Assembly: GCA_019745195.1 (NCBI GenBank)
Contig: JAIETL010000005.1
Location: 1-64,000, forward strand
Length of the DNA stretch: 64,000 nt
Reading direction: 5' to 3'
DNA from: Beijerinckiaceae bacterium
GTDB lineage: Bacteria > Pseudomonadota > Alphaproteobacteria > Rhizobiales > Beijerinckiaceae
Below the pieces are notes generated by a model. The model made no database searches, was not told where the DNA came from, and saw nothing but the letters and a program-made list of their open reading frames with translations. Numbering within the stretch: position 1 is the first letter of the stretch; each line of letters opens with the position of its first letter. Of the stretch, positions 11,443 through 20,750 are shown one piece after another. A program made the translations under genes and the position numbers.

Positions 11443-12297
11443 TCAAACGGTGAACAGAAGCGCGCGTTCATGCCCGCCCAGATCGCGCCGCGAACCTGCC
11501 GATCGCAAGCCCGCCGCATCCATCAGCGCTGTGACGTCGGGCCCCTGCCCGGCGCCGATCTCGATGACCGCGAGCCCGTTCGGGGCGAGCGCATCCGGCA
11601 GGCTTGCCGCCAGCGCCCGGTAGCAGGCAAGCCCGTCATCGCCGCCGTCGAGCGCCAGCACCGGGTCGTGTTCGCGGACGGCGATCGACAGGGTCGCGAT
11701 CTGCGCTGTCGGGATGTAGGGCGGATTCGAGACGATCAGATCGAAGCGTTGCGACAGCCCGCGCGTCCACGCGCCCTGACGGATCGAGGCCCGGTCCGCG
11801 ACGCGGTTCAGCAGCGCATTCTCCCGCGCCGTGGCGCAGGCCTCGTCAGACAGATCGACGCCGAGGCCCCGCGCGACGCGAAATTCGGTCAGGAGCGCGA
11901 TCAGCAGGCAGCCCGTGCCGGTGCCGAGGTCGAGGATCGCCAGCGGCTCGTCGCGGCGGTCCTTCAGGGCGGCGAGCGCCGCCTCGATCAGCGTCTCGCT
12001 GTCGGGGCGTGGCTCCAGCGTCGCGGGCGAAAGCCGGAACGGCATGCCCCAGAATTCCCGCTCGCCGAGGATGCGCCAGACCGGCTCGCCCGTCAGGCGT
12101 CGCGCCGCATAGGCTTCGAGCTTTTCCAGGGCCGCCGAACCGATCGGCGCCCGTTGGTCGATGCTGGCCGCATCGAGGCCGAGCGCGCCTTCGATCAGGA
12201 TGCGTGCGTCGAGCGCCGCATCCTCGAAGCCAGCGGCCAAAAGCCGCGCGGTGAGCGTTCTCCGCGCGGCCGCGATGGTCGGCGGTTCGCCCGTCAG
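11443..12297 (-). CDS. prmC: Release factor glutamine methyltransferase
   Basis: 284 aa if started at 12297. PrmC methylates the Gln of the GGQ motif in release factors. DLGTGTG at 123-129 binds SAM and NPPY at 191-194 is the catalytic motif; EFWGMPFRLSPATLEPRPDSE is the typical family segment. The start is unusual: no ATG, GTG or TTG stands in frame just before the conserved N-terminal helix. A CTG at 12297-12295 overlaps the stop of the upstream gene (CTGA) and gives the normal family length. The first standard candidate, TTG at 12240, would delete the conserved helix. Linked to prfA, its substrate gene. Confidence 0.88.
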   Translation of the reverse strand: MTGEPPTIAAARRTLTARLLAAGFEDAALDARILIEGALGLDAASIDQRAPIGSAALEKLEAYAARRLTGEPVWRILGEREFWGMPFRLSPATLEPRPDSETLIEAALAALKDRRDEPLAILDLGTGTGCLLIALLTEFRVARGLGVDLSDEACATARENALLNRVADRASIRQGAWTRGLSQRFDLIVSNPPYIPTAQIATLSIAVREHDPVLALDGGDDGLACYRALAASLPDALAPNGLAVIEIGAGQGPDVTALMDAAGLRSAGSRRDLGGHERALLFTV

Positions 12298-12557
12298 TTG
12301 CCCTGCATCTTTTCGTTGATGCAGAAGGTCATTTTCTGGCGGATCGCCGCGCGTCCCTCGCGCGAGCCGCGCATCTCGCTCTGGCAGGCCCGGCGCGCCT
12401 GCGACTGCGTCATCGCCTTGTTGAGCATCGCCGGCTCGCCCGAGGTGGCGCGACGCAGCGCGCGCTCCTGGGCCTGCGCCGGAGCCATCGAGCCCAGCGC
12501 CATCATCGACGCCAGCGCGAACCCCGCCGTGATCTTGCCTGCTGTGAACCTGGTCAT
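12294..12557 (-). CDS. Small secreted protein with two cysteines
   Basis: 87 aa, unrecognised. Residues 1-29 form a signal peptide (basic start, ASMMALGSMAPAQA, cleavage after Ala29), so the mature part of about 58 residues should be periplasmic. It contains CQSEMRGSREGRAAIRQK and TFCINEKMQ, with Cys58 and Cys79 spaced for one disulfide, resembling small periplasmic PsiF-like repeats. It lies between prfA and prmC, two genes normally adjacent, and overlaps the probable prmC start. Start at 12557 because the signal peptide begins there. Confidence 0.75.
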   Translation of the reverse strand: MTRFTAGKITAGFALASMMALGSMAPAQAQERALRRATSGEPAMLNKAMTQSQARRACQSEMRGSREGRAAIRQKMTFCINEKMQGN

Positions 12558-12625
12558 GAGCGTCTCCCGCCATCTGTGTGTTCGATGGGAGATCAACGCT
12601 TCTCGGGCTGGGAGGTTTCATCGCC

Positions 12626-13711
12626 TCACGCCGCGTTCGTATCGGCGAGCAGGGCGGCCTGGTGCTCGGCCGTCAGCGCGTCGATGATCTCGTCGAGCAC
12701 GAGCCCCTGCATCATCTCGTCGAGCTTGTAGAGCGTCAGGTTGATGCGGTGGTCGGTCACGCGCCCCTGCGGGAAGTTGTAGGTGCGGATGCGCTCCGAA
12801 CGGTCGCCGGAGCCGATCTGCGAACGTCGGTCGGCGGCGCGCTCGGCATCGGCCTTTGTCCGCTCCATGTCGTAGAGCCTGGCCCTGAGCAGCTCATAGG
12901 CGCGGGCCTTGTTCTTGTGCTGCGAGCGTTCGTCCTGCACCACGATGGCGAGGCCGGTCGGAAGATGCGTCAGCCGCACCGCCGATTCGGTCTTGTTGAC
13001 GTGCTGGCCGCCGGCTCCGCCGGCTCGCATCGTGTCGATGCGGATGTCGGCGTCGTTGAGCACGACATCGACGTCGCTGGCGAGCGGCAACATCGCCACG
13101 GTCGCGGCCGAGGTGTGGATGCGCCCGCTCGTCTCGGTGTCGGGCACGCGCTGGACGCGATGGACGCCCGATTCGAACTTCAGCCGCGCATAGACGCCCT
13201 TGCCGGCGATCTCGGCGATGACCTCCTTGTAGCCGCCGACCGTGCCCTCGCTTTCGGACATTATCTCGACGCTCCAGCGGTGCTGGGCCGCGTGACGCTG
13301 GTACATCCGCAACAGATCGCCCGCGAAGAGCGAGGCCTCGTCGCCGCCGGTGCCGGCCCGGATCTCGAGGATGACGCCGCGCTCGTCGGCTGCATCCTTC
13401 GGCAGCAGCGCGATCAGGATTTCGCGCGCCCTCGCCTCGATCTCGGCGCGGGCGGCGTCGCGCTCCTCATAGGCGAGGTCGCGGAACTCTGCGTCGGTGG
13501 CGGGGTCGTCGATCAGTCCTTGAGCCTCGTCGAGCGTCGCCTGCGCCTGCCGCCAGGCCGCGATCGCGCCGACGACCGGTTCGAGTTCGTTGAGCTCCTT
13601 GGCGAGTTCGACGGTGCGGCCGGCCTCGGTTGCGTGGTTGATCTCGTCGGTGGCGGCGGCGTGGCGGGCCACGATGGCGTCGAGACGGTCTTGCGGCAGG
13701 GGGAGCGACAT
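12626..13711 (-). CDS. prfA: Peptide chain release factor 1
   Basis: 361 aa class I release factor for UAA/UAG. The peptidyl-tRNA hydrolysis motif GGQ lies in [15 protein letters not shown], and the stop-codon recognition domain precedes it. Length and the N terminus [17 protein letters not shown] fit RF1. Upstream of the small secreted gene and prmC, which methylates this GGQ. Confidence 0.97.
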   Translation of the reverse strand: MSLPLPQDRLDAIVARHAAATDEINHATEAGRTVELAKELNELEPVVGAIAAWRQAQATLDEAQGLIDDPATDAEFRDLAYEERDAARAEIEARAREILIALLPKDAADERGVILEIRAGTGGDEASLFAGDLLRMYQRHAAQHRWSVEIMSESEGTVGGYKEVIAEIAGKGVYARLKFESGVHRVQRVPDTETSGRIHTSAATVAMLPLASDVDVVLNDADIRIDTMRAGGAGGQHVNKTESAVRLTHLPTGLAIVVQDERSQHKNKARAYELLRARLYDMERTKADAERAADRRSQIGSGDRSERIRTYNFPQGRVTDHRINLTLYKLDEMMQGLVLDEIIDALTAEHQAALLADTNAA

Positions 13712-13768
13712 GGCGGAACTCGAAAAGAGCGAATGCGGGAGCGGCGGTGGCGCAGGCGGCGAGCCTCG

Positions 13769-16036
13769 CTAGACCGGCGCCTTCAGCTCGGCCGCCAGCG
13801 CCGCAAGCTGCGGGCGCAGGGACGCCGCGCCGTCGGGCGCGGCCAGCATCCAGTCGAGCCGGTCGCGCAGCTTGTCCACGTCGAGCGCGCGCAGCATCGC
13901 CTTGACCGGTCCGACCGACGCAGCCGTCATCGAGAAGGCGCGGTAGCCGAGACCGATCAGCGCCATCGTCTCCAGCGGCTTGCCGCCCATCTCGCCGCAG
14001 ACGGTGACCGGGCAGTTCGCCTCCATCGCCGCATCGACGATTGTCTTGAGCGCACGGAGCGCGCCGACCGAGAGCGGGTCGAACCGGTCGGCGACGCGCT
14101 TGTTCTCGCGGTCGGCCGCGAACAGGAACTGCATGAGGTCGTTGGTGCCGATCGAGAGGAAATCGGCTTCGCGCGCGATTTCGTGGATCTCGAACAGCAG
14201 GGAGGGCACCTCGACCATGACGCCGAGCTGCAGGCTCAACGTCGGCGCATGGCCCTGCTTGGCGAGCATCGCCTGCTCGCGCTGGACCAGCAGGCGCGCG
14301 CGGCGGAACTCGTCCACCGTGGCCACCATCGGCAGCATGATCTTCATGTCGCGGCCCGCGCCTGCCCGCAGCAGGGCCCGGACCTGCGCCCGCAGCAGGC
14401 GCGGTTTGTCGAGCCCGATGCGGATGGCGCGCCAGCCGAGCGCCGGATTCTCCTCCTCGACGCGCTCCATATAGGGCAGCACCTTGTCGCCGCCGATGTC
14501 GAGCGTGCGGAAGGTCACCGGCCGCCCTTCAGCCTGTTCGAGCACGGCTGAATAGAGCGCCTGCTGCTCGCTCGTCGTCGGCATGTGCTGGGCGACCATG
14601 AACTGCAGTTCGGTGCGGAACAGGCCGATGCCCGAGGCGGCGGTCGCCTCCAGATTCGGCATGTCCACCAGCAGCCCGGCATTGATCTGCAGGACGATCG
14701 GCACGCCGTCCTTGGTGACGGCGGGCGCCGTCTTCAGCTTGCGGTACTGCTCCTGCTTGCGGGCGCGCAGGCGTGCCTTGTCCTTGTAGGCGTTCTCGAC
14801 GTCCGGCTGCGGCCTGATCTGCACCTCGCCGGCTTGTCCGTCGACGATGACGGCGTCGCCCGACTGGATGAGCGCTGTCGCGTTGACGATCTCGCCGACG
14901 GCGGGGATGCCGAGCGCGCGCGCCACGATCGCGATATGGCTCGTCGGCCCGCCTTCCTCCAGCACCAGCCCGCGCAGATGGGCGCGGTCGTAGTCGAGCA
15001 GCGCGGCCGGCCCCATCGAGCGCGCGATCAGGATCGCGTTCTCGGGCAGTTCCTCGCGCGCGACGCCGTTGGCCTTGCCCATCAGCGTGCGCAGCAGCCG
15101 GTTGGCGAGGTCGTCGAGATCGTGCAGGCGCTCGCGCAGATAGGGGTCGGTCTGCCGCAGCATCTTCGCGCGCGTATCGGATTGCACGCGCTCGACGGCG
15201 GCTTCGGCGGTCAGGCCGGTCATCACGACCTCGCGCATGCGCCTGAGCCAGCCCTGGTCATGGGCGAACATGCGAAAGGTCTCGAGCACGTCGCGGTGCT
15301 CGCCGGTATGGGAAACGTCGCCGCGCTCGAGCAGTTCGTCGATCGAGGCGCGCATCTCCGCGATCGCAGCCTCCAGCCGCTTGACCTCGCCGGCCGGGTT
15401 CTCCGCGATCAGGTTGGTGATCGCGACGCGCGGCTCGTGCAGCACGGCATGGCCGAGGCCCACCCCGTCGGCGAGCGAGACGCCGATGCCGTGGATCGGC
15501 CGATCGAGGCCGATCGAGGCCCCGGGCGCCGACAGCGACTTCAGCCCGCCGGCCGCGATCATCTCCGCCATGATCATGGCGGTGGTCTGCAGGCTCTCGA
15601 TCTCGTCTTCGCTGTAGAGCCGCGTCGCGCGGTTCTGAATGACGAGCACGCCCATCACCGCGCCGCCACGCAGGATCGGCACGCCGAGGAAGGAACGGTA
15701 GATCTCTTCGCCGGTCTCGGGACGGTAGGAGAAGGCGGGGTGGTTCTGCGCGTCCGAGAGCGCCAGCGGCTCCGCCTCGCGCGCGATCAGGCCGACGATG
15801 CCCTCGCCCGCGCGCATGGTGGTGAGGTGGACGGCTTCGCGGTTGAGGCCCTCGGTGGCATAGAGTTCGAGCGAGCCGTCCTCGCGCAGCACATAGACCG
15901 AGCAGACCTCGGCGACGAGATTGCCGGCGATCAGGACGACGAGCCTATCCAGCCGCTCTTGCGGGCTGATCGACGCCGCCATCACCTCGCGAAGGCGGCG
16001 CAGCAGGACGCCAGGTCCTCCGAGAGCGCCTCGCAT
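13769..16036 (-). CDS. ptsP: Phosphoenolpyruvate-protein phosphotransferase PtsP (EI-Ntr)
   Basis: 755 aa. First enzyme of the nitrogen-related phosphotransferase system; it takes phosphate from PEP and passes it to NPr. An N-terminal GAF domain (about 20-165) carries the sensing function; the phosphohistidine lies in EEGGPTSHIAIVARALG, and the PEP-binding TIM barrel ends with VCGEMGGKP and GYRAFSM. The start MRGALGGPGVLLRRLREVM at 16036 matches the alphaproteobacterial family start; upstream in-frame residues do not look coding. Confidence 0.95.
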   Translation of the reverse strand: MRGALGGPGVLLRRLREVMAASISPQERLDRLVVLIAGNLVAEVCSVYVLREDGSLELYATEGLNREAVHLTTMRAGEGIVGLIAREAEPLALSDAQNHPAFSYRPETGEEIYRSFLGVPILRGGAVMGVLVIQNRATRLYSEDEIESLQTTAMIMAEMIAAGGLKSLSAPGASIGLDRPIHGIGVSLADGVGLGHAVLHEPRVAITNLIAENPAGEVKRLEAAIAEMRASIDELLERGDVSHTGEHRDVLETFRMFAHDQGWLRRMREVVMTGLTAEAAVERVQSDTRAKMLRQTDPYLRERLHDLDDLANRLLRTLMGKANGVAREELPENAILIARSMGPAALLDYDRAHLRGLVLEEGGPTSHIAIVARALGIPAVGEIVNATALIQSGDAVIVDGQAGEVQIRPQPDVENAYKDKARLRARKQEQYRKLKTAPAVTKDGVPIVLQINAGLLVDMPNLEATAASGIGLFRTELQFMVAQHMPTTSEQQALYSAVLEQAEGRPVTFRTLDIGGDKVLPYMERVEEENPALGWRAIRIGLDKPRLLRAQVRALLRAGAGRDMKIMLPMVATVDEFRRARLLVQREQAMLAKQGHAPTLSLQLGVMVEVPSLLFEIHEIAREADFLSIGTNDLMQFLFAADRENKRVADRFDPLSVGALRALKTIVDAAMEANCPVTVCGEMGGKPLETMALIGLGYRAFSMTAASVGPVKAMLRALDVDKLRDRLDWMLAAPDGAASLRPQLAALAAELKAPV

Positions 16037-16258
16037 CGATCTCAGCCCTCCGCCCGCCTCCTCAGCCATCGCGGCTGGTGCCCTTCCAGGGATTCGACAA
16101 CGGCCGGGTTCCGACGCTTGCGGAGACCCGACAACCGGCACTGACACTTGCGGTCGCGAGTCGCAAGCGGCAACCGCCCCTGCGCGCCTTCTAGCGATGC
16201 AAAGGCGCATTGGGCAAGGCCTGCGACCTGAAGGCGAGCAGGCGAGGCGGCCGCCATC

Positions 16259-17791
16259 TCAGTGGGGCGATGAGCCCGGCTGCGCGGTGCGGTCCCGCGG
16301 TGACTTCGGAACGGCCGGCATCGTCTTGACGGTCTTGCGAGGCCTGTCGCCGTCGGCCGACTTCGCCGGGCTCCTGCGTGGCCCGGTCCTTGGCGGCGTC
16401 GGTTGCCGGGGAGCGACGCTGTTCGACAGCGCCGCAAGGTAGCGCTTCGTCCACCAGCCGATGTCGCTGGCGTCGATTACGGCATAAAGCCGCTCGAAAC
16501 GCCTGATCCGCTCGGATTTCGGCATCGCCAGCGCCGTCCGGATCGCGTCCGCCACCTCATGGGTATCGAACGGATTGACGATCAGCGCCTCGCCCATCTG
16601 CTGCGCCGCGCCGGCGAAGCGCGACAGCACCAGCACACCGGGATCGGCCGGGTCCTGGGCCGCGACATACTCCTTGGCGACGAGGTTCATGCCGTCGCGC
16701 ATAGGCGTGACGAGGCCGACCTGCGCGCGCCGGTAGAGCCCAGCCAGCGCGTTGCGCGAATAGGCCTTCTTGACGACGCGGATCGGCGTCCAGTCGAATT
16801 CGCCGAGCGTCGCGTTCAGGCGTCCCGCCACCTCGTCCGACTGGCGGTCGAGTTCGGCATATTCCGGCACCTCCGAGCGCGAGGGCGGCGCGATCTGGAG
16901 CAGGCCGACCCGGCCGCGATGCTCGGGATGGCTGCGCAGGAACTGCCCGAACGCCTCCAGCCGCGGCACGATGCCCTTGGAATAGTCGAGCCGGTCGACG
17001 CCGATGACGAGCTTGCGCTCGCCAAGGGTCTCTCGCGTCGTCTTGATCGGCAGGGTCGCGGCCCGCACCGACGCCGCCGCGAGCTTGCGGAACGATTCGA
17101 CGTCGATTCCGATCGGGAAGGCCTGCACGCTGGTCTGGCGCCGGCCGACGCGGACGCGGTCGCCATCGACGCTGGCTCCCGACAGCGCCTTCAGCCCGCC
17201 GATCAGGTTCGCGGCGTCGATCTCGGTCTGCACGCCGACGAGATCATAGGCCGCCATCGTGCCGATCAGCGTCGAACTGAAGGGCAGCGCGCCGAAGACC
17301 TCGCTCGGCGGCCAGGGGATGTGGTGGAAGTAGCCGATCCGGTTCGTGACGCCGCGACGACGCAGTTCGGCGGCGAGCGGGATCAGGTGATAATCGTGGA
17401 TCCAGATCACGTCCTCGGGCTGCAGCATGGCCACGAGCGCCTTGGCGAAGCGGCGGTTCACGCCGAGATAGCCCTCATATTCGGTGCGCGAGAATTCGGT
17501 CAGGCCGAGTCGGTAATGCATCAGCGGCCAAAGCGCGCGATTGGAGAAGCCGAGATAGTAGCTGTCGCGCTCGGCGCTCGTCAGGTCGGTGACCGCATAT
17601 GTTACCTTGCCGCGCTGGGCCGTCTTCACCGGGGCGCCGGCCGCGTTCTCCGCGACCTCGCCGCTCCAGCCGAACCAGAGCCCGCCATGGCTGTCGAGCG
17701 CCTCGCGCAGCGCCACTGCCAGACCGCCTGCCGCGGCCTTCTCCGAGCGATCGGGAATGGTGACGCGGTTCGAGACGATGACGAGGCGCAT
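16259..17791 (-). CDS. otsA: Trehalose-6-phosphate synthase
   Basis: 510 aa GT20 glycosyltransferase making trehalose 6-phosphate from UDP-glucose and glucose 6-phosphate. It begins MRLVIVSNRV and carries AGGLAVAL, WIHDYHLIPLA, GYFHHIPWPPSE, IGVDRLDYSKGI and TPMRDGMNLVAKEYVA, the standard GT20 blocks. The last 45 or so residues are a basic, proline-rich tail. The ATG at 17791 is chosen by the conserved MRLVIVSNR. Divergent from otsB. Confidence 0.96.
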   Translation of the reverse strand: MRLVIVSNRVTIPDRSEKAAAGGLAVALREALDSHGGLWFGWSGEVAENAAGAPVKTAQRGKVTYAVTDLTSAERDSYYLGFSNRALWPLMHYRLGLTEFSRTEYEGYLGVNRRFAKALVAMLQPEDVIWIHDYHLIPLAAELRRRGVTNRIGYFHHIPWPPSEVFGALPFSSTLIGTMAAYDLVGVQTEIDAANLIGGLKALSGASVDGDRVRVGRRQTSVQAFPIGIDVESFRKLAAASVRAATLPIKTTRETLGERKLVIGVDRLDYSKGIVPRLEAFGQFLRSHPEHRGRVGLLQIAPPSRSEVPEYAELDRQSDEVAGRLNATLGEFDWTPIRVVKKAYSRNALAGLYRRAQVGLVTPMRDGMNLVAKEYVAAQDPADPGVLVLSRFAGAAQQMGEALIVNPFDTHEVADAIRTALAMPKSERIRRFERLYAVIDASDIGWWTKRYLAALSNSVAPRQPTPPRTGPRRSPAKSADGDRPRKTVKTMPAVPKSPRDRTAQPGSSPH

Positions 17792-18093
17792 GGTCGGGAC
17801 GATCTCCGGTTTACGGGCCGCTGCCAGAATTTTGACACAGGCCGCAGGAACAGAACGCGCCGGCGGGCGTAATGTTTCAGGGGCGGCATGGCGGGGCCGA
17901 TGGCGACGCCATGTCGGTGCGACGTCGACATCGTGACGATGGGCGCAGCCTGAAGGCACAATGTGGCGAGGTCGCGAACGCTCTCTCGCCGCGACATTGC
18001 AGGTTCGAACGCAATCTCCGCGGCCTTGAACGAACGAGGAGTTTTTGAGCGCGGGCCGCAATTTTGCCGGTTCTGGCGCTCAGCAAAGCATTC
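17792..18093. other. Divergent control region otsA/otsB
   Basis: 302 bases between the two divergent starts, with no gene. It holds an EcfG-like motif on the plus strand at 17847-17871 and a TTGACA at 17832-17837 on the same strand without a good -10 box. Confidence 0.5.
17847..17871 (+). promoter_or_regulatory. EcfG-like promoter candidate upstream of otsB
   Basis: GGAAC, 16 bases, then CGTA, one base off the general-stress consensus GGAAC-N16/17-CGTT. It would give otsB a leader of about 215 bases, so it is only a candidate. Confidence 0.35.
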
Positions 18094-18900
18094 ATGATGG
18101 ATCTGATCGAGACGCAACATATCGACGAGGCGCGGCCGGTTGCGACGGCGGAGGCGGGGATCGCCCTGTTTCTCGACTTCGACGGCACGCTCGTCGAAAT
18201 CGCGCCGCTGCCCGACGCCGTGAAGCTCGACCGCCGGATCGCGCCGGCGCTCGAGGCCTTGCGGCTGAGCCTGAACGGCGCGCTCGCGCTGGTCTCCGGC
18301 CGGCCGATCGGATTTCTCGATACGGTGCTGGAGCCTTACCGGTTCGATGCGGCGGGGCTGCATGGCGCGCAGATTCGCATCGACGGCGAAATCCGCGCGC
18401 AGGCCGATGCGCCAGACGCCATGCGCGAGGCGACGCGCGATCTCGTGCGCTTCGCCAACAGTCATGTCGGCATCATTGTCGAGGACAAGCGCATCTCGAT
18501 CGCGCTGCATTGGCGCATGGCGTCCCATCTCAAGGACGAGGCGCTGGACCTGATGCGCGCCATCGCGGCGCGGATGGGTCCGGGCGTCCGCTTGCAGGAG
18601 GGCAAATCCGTCGCCGAGATCGTACCGGCCGGCGCGAGCAAGGGCCGGGCGATCGCCTGGCTGATGCGCTCGCCGCCCTATGCCGGGCGCGTGCCCGTCT
18701 TCATCGGCGACGACATCACCGACGAGGCCGGCTTCGAGGCAGTAAACGCGCTGGGCGGCGTCTCCATCCGCATCGGAGCGGGCGAGACCTGCGCCACGCA
18801 CCGGCTCGCCTCTCCGACCGATCTGCGCGCCATTCTCCTGACCGCCGCAGAGCAAGGCGGCCTGACCTTGGCCAGCTTCTTCCAGGCAAGCTCCCAATAG
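18094..18900 (+). CDS. otsB: Trehalose-6-phosphate phosphatase
   Basis: 268 aa HAD-superfamily phosphatase converting trehalose 6-phosphate to trehalose. Motif I is LDFDGTLVEIAP with the nucleophile Asp; SGRP near residue 70 is motif II-like; the C-terminal GDDITDEAGFEAVN supplies the Mg-binding acids. The start is the first of two adjacent ATG codons at 18094. The GH15 gene follows after 5 bases. Confidence 0.95.
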   Translation: MMDLIETQHIDEARPVATAEAGIALFLDFDGTLVEIAPLPDAVKLDRRIAPALEALRLSLNGALALVSGRPIGFLDTVLEPYRFDAAGLHGAQIRIDGEIRAQADAPDAMREATRDLVRFANSHVGIIVEDKRISIALHWRMASHLKDEALDLMRAIAARMGPGVRLQEGKSVAEIVPAGASKGRAIAWLMRSPPYAGRVPVFIGDDITDEAGFEAVNALGGVSIRIGAGETCATHRLASPTDLRAILLTAAEQGGLTLASFFQASSQ

Positions 18901-18905
18901 GAATA

Positions 18906-20750
18906 ATGATGACAGTGACCACAACGACCGTGGGGCGGAACTCCGCCTCGCTCGATCTCGGCGTGATCGGCAACTGCTCGGTCGCGGCGCTCGTCGACCG
19001 CAGGGCGCGCATCGTCTGGGGCTGCTTTCCGCGCTTCGACCGCGACCCGGTGTTCTGCGCGCTGATCGACAACAGGGCCGATGACGGCGACGCCATGCCC
19101 GAAAAGGGCGTCTTCGCGATCGAACTGGTCGGCATGACGCGCTGCGAGCAGGCCTATCTCGACAACACCGCGATCCTGTCCTCGGTGCTCTCCGACGATC
19201 ATGGCAACGCCATCGAGATCCTCGATTTCGCGCCGCGTTTCGTCCGCTATGAGCGCTCATTCCGCCCGCCGCAGCTCGTCCGCCGGGTGCGCCGCATCTC
19301 CGGCCGTCCGCGCATCAGGGTGGTGCTGAAGCCCTGCCTGGGCCTCGGCGAGGAACCCGACGAAATGACGCGCGGCTCCAACCATGTCCGCTATGTCGGC
19401 GCCGACCAGACCATCCGGCTGACCACGGACGCGCCGATCTCCTATGTCGTCGACAGCGTGCCCTTCGCGGTCGATCGGCCGTTCTCGTTCTTCGTCGGCT
19501 CGGACGAGGCCCTGCGCGCCGAGATCGAGACGACCTCGCGCGAGTTCCTCGACAAGACGACCGATTACTGGCGCGACTGGGTCCGCTCGCTCTCGCTGCC
19601 CTTCGACTGGCAGCGCGAGGTCATCCGCGCCGCCATCACCTTGAAGCTCTGCTCCTTCGAGGAGACGGGCGCGATCGTGGCGGCGCTGACGACCTCGATC
19701 CCTGAGGCGCCGGGCACCCAGCGCAACTGGGACTATCGCTTCTGCTGGCTGCGCGACGCCTATTTCGTCGTGCATGCGTTGAACCGGCTCGGCACGACCC
19801 GGACGATGGAGGATTATCTCGGCTTCATCACCAACATCGTCGATACGTTCTCCGAAAGCGGCTCCGAGCACCTGCCGCCGCTCTACCCGATCACGCGCGG
19901 CGGCACGCTGGAGGAGTTCGAGGCCCCGAACCTGTCGGGCTATCGCGGCCACCAGCCGGTGCGGTTCGGAAACGGCGCGGCGACTCAAATTCAGAACGAT
20001 GGCTATGGCGCGGTCGTGCTGGCGGCGACGCATTCCTTCTTCGACCAGCGCCTGATCCGGCCGGGCAAGGAGGCGCTCTTCGGCCAGCTCGAACGGATGG
20101 GCGAACTTGCGATCGCCTATTTCGACAAGCCCGATGCCGGCCCTTGGGAGCTGCGCGAGAAGCAGGTGGTGCATTCCTTCTCCAGCGTGATGTGCTGGGC
20201 GGCCTGCGACCGGCTCGCCCGCATCGCCGGCACGCTCGGCCGCGCCGACCGCAAGGAATACTGGAAAGCCGAATCGAAGCGGCTGAAGCAGATCATCGGC
20301 GAGCGCATCTGGAACGAGGAGAAGGGCCATTTCGTCTCGACCTTCGATGGGTCCGATCTCGACGCGACGCTGCTGCTCTTCGCGGAACTCGGCTTCGTCA
20401 AGGCCGACGATCCGCGCTATGTCGCGACCGTCGAGGCGATCGGCCGCGAGCTGAGGCGCGGCGACATGCTGCTGCGCTACGCGACGCAGGACGATTTCGG
20501 CTTCATGCACACGGGCTTCCTGATCTGCGCCTTCTGGTATGTCGACGCGCTCTACGCCATCGGTCGCGTCGAGGAGGCCAAGGAGCTGTTCGGGCGCATC
20601 CTGAAACGGCGAAACAGCTTCGGCCTGCTGTCGGAAGACGCCGATCTCGAATCCGGCGAACTCTGGGGCAATTTCCCCCAGACCTATTCCCATGTCGGCC
20701 TGATCAATTCGGCGATGCGCCTGTCGCGGAACTGGGAAGAGGCGTTCTGA
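18906..20750 (+). CDS. GH15 family glycoside hydrolase, possible trehalase
   Basis: 614 aa. An N-terminal beta-sandwich domain (about 1-230) is followed by an (alpha/alpha)6 barrel. NWDYRFCWLRDAYF holds the catalytic acid region of GH15; EDADLESGELWGNFPQTYSHVGLIN near the C terminus holds the catalytic base. Bacterial GH15 proteins are glucoamylases or trehalases; the tight linkage to otsB, with a 5-base gap, favours trehalose or a related glucoside as substrate. No signal peptide, so cytoplasmic. The last 47 bases overlap the convergent acyltransferase gene. Confidence 0.88.
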   Translation: MMTVTTTTVGRNSASLDLGVIGNCSVAALVDRRARIVWGCFPRFDRDPVFCALIDNRADDGDAMPEKGVFAIELVGMTRCEQAYLDNTAILSSVLSDDHGNAIEILDFAPRFVRYERSFRPPQLVRRVRRISGRPRIRVVLKPCLGLGEEPDEMTRGSNHVRYVGADQTIRLTTDAPISYVVDSVPFAVDRPFSFFVGSDEALRAEIETTSREFLDKTTDYWRDWVRSLSLPFDWQREVIRAAITLKLCSFEETGAIVAALTTSIPEAPGTQRNWDYRFCWLRDAYFVVHALNRLGTTRTMEDYLGFITNIVDTFSESGSEHLPPLYPITRGGTLEEFEAPNLSGYRGHQPVRFGNGAATQIQNDGYGAVVLAATHSFFDQRLIRPGKEALFGQLERMGELAIAYFDKPDAGPWELREKQVVHSFSSVMCWAACDRLARIAGTLGRADRKEYWKAESKRLKQIIGERIWNEEKGHFVSTFDGSDLDATLLLFAELGFVKADDPRYVATVEAIGRELRRGDMLLRYATQDDFGFMHTGFLICAFWYVDALYAIGRVEEAKELFGRILKRRNSFGLLSEDADLESGELWGNFPQTYSHVGLINSAMRLSRNWEEAF

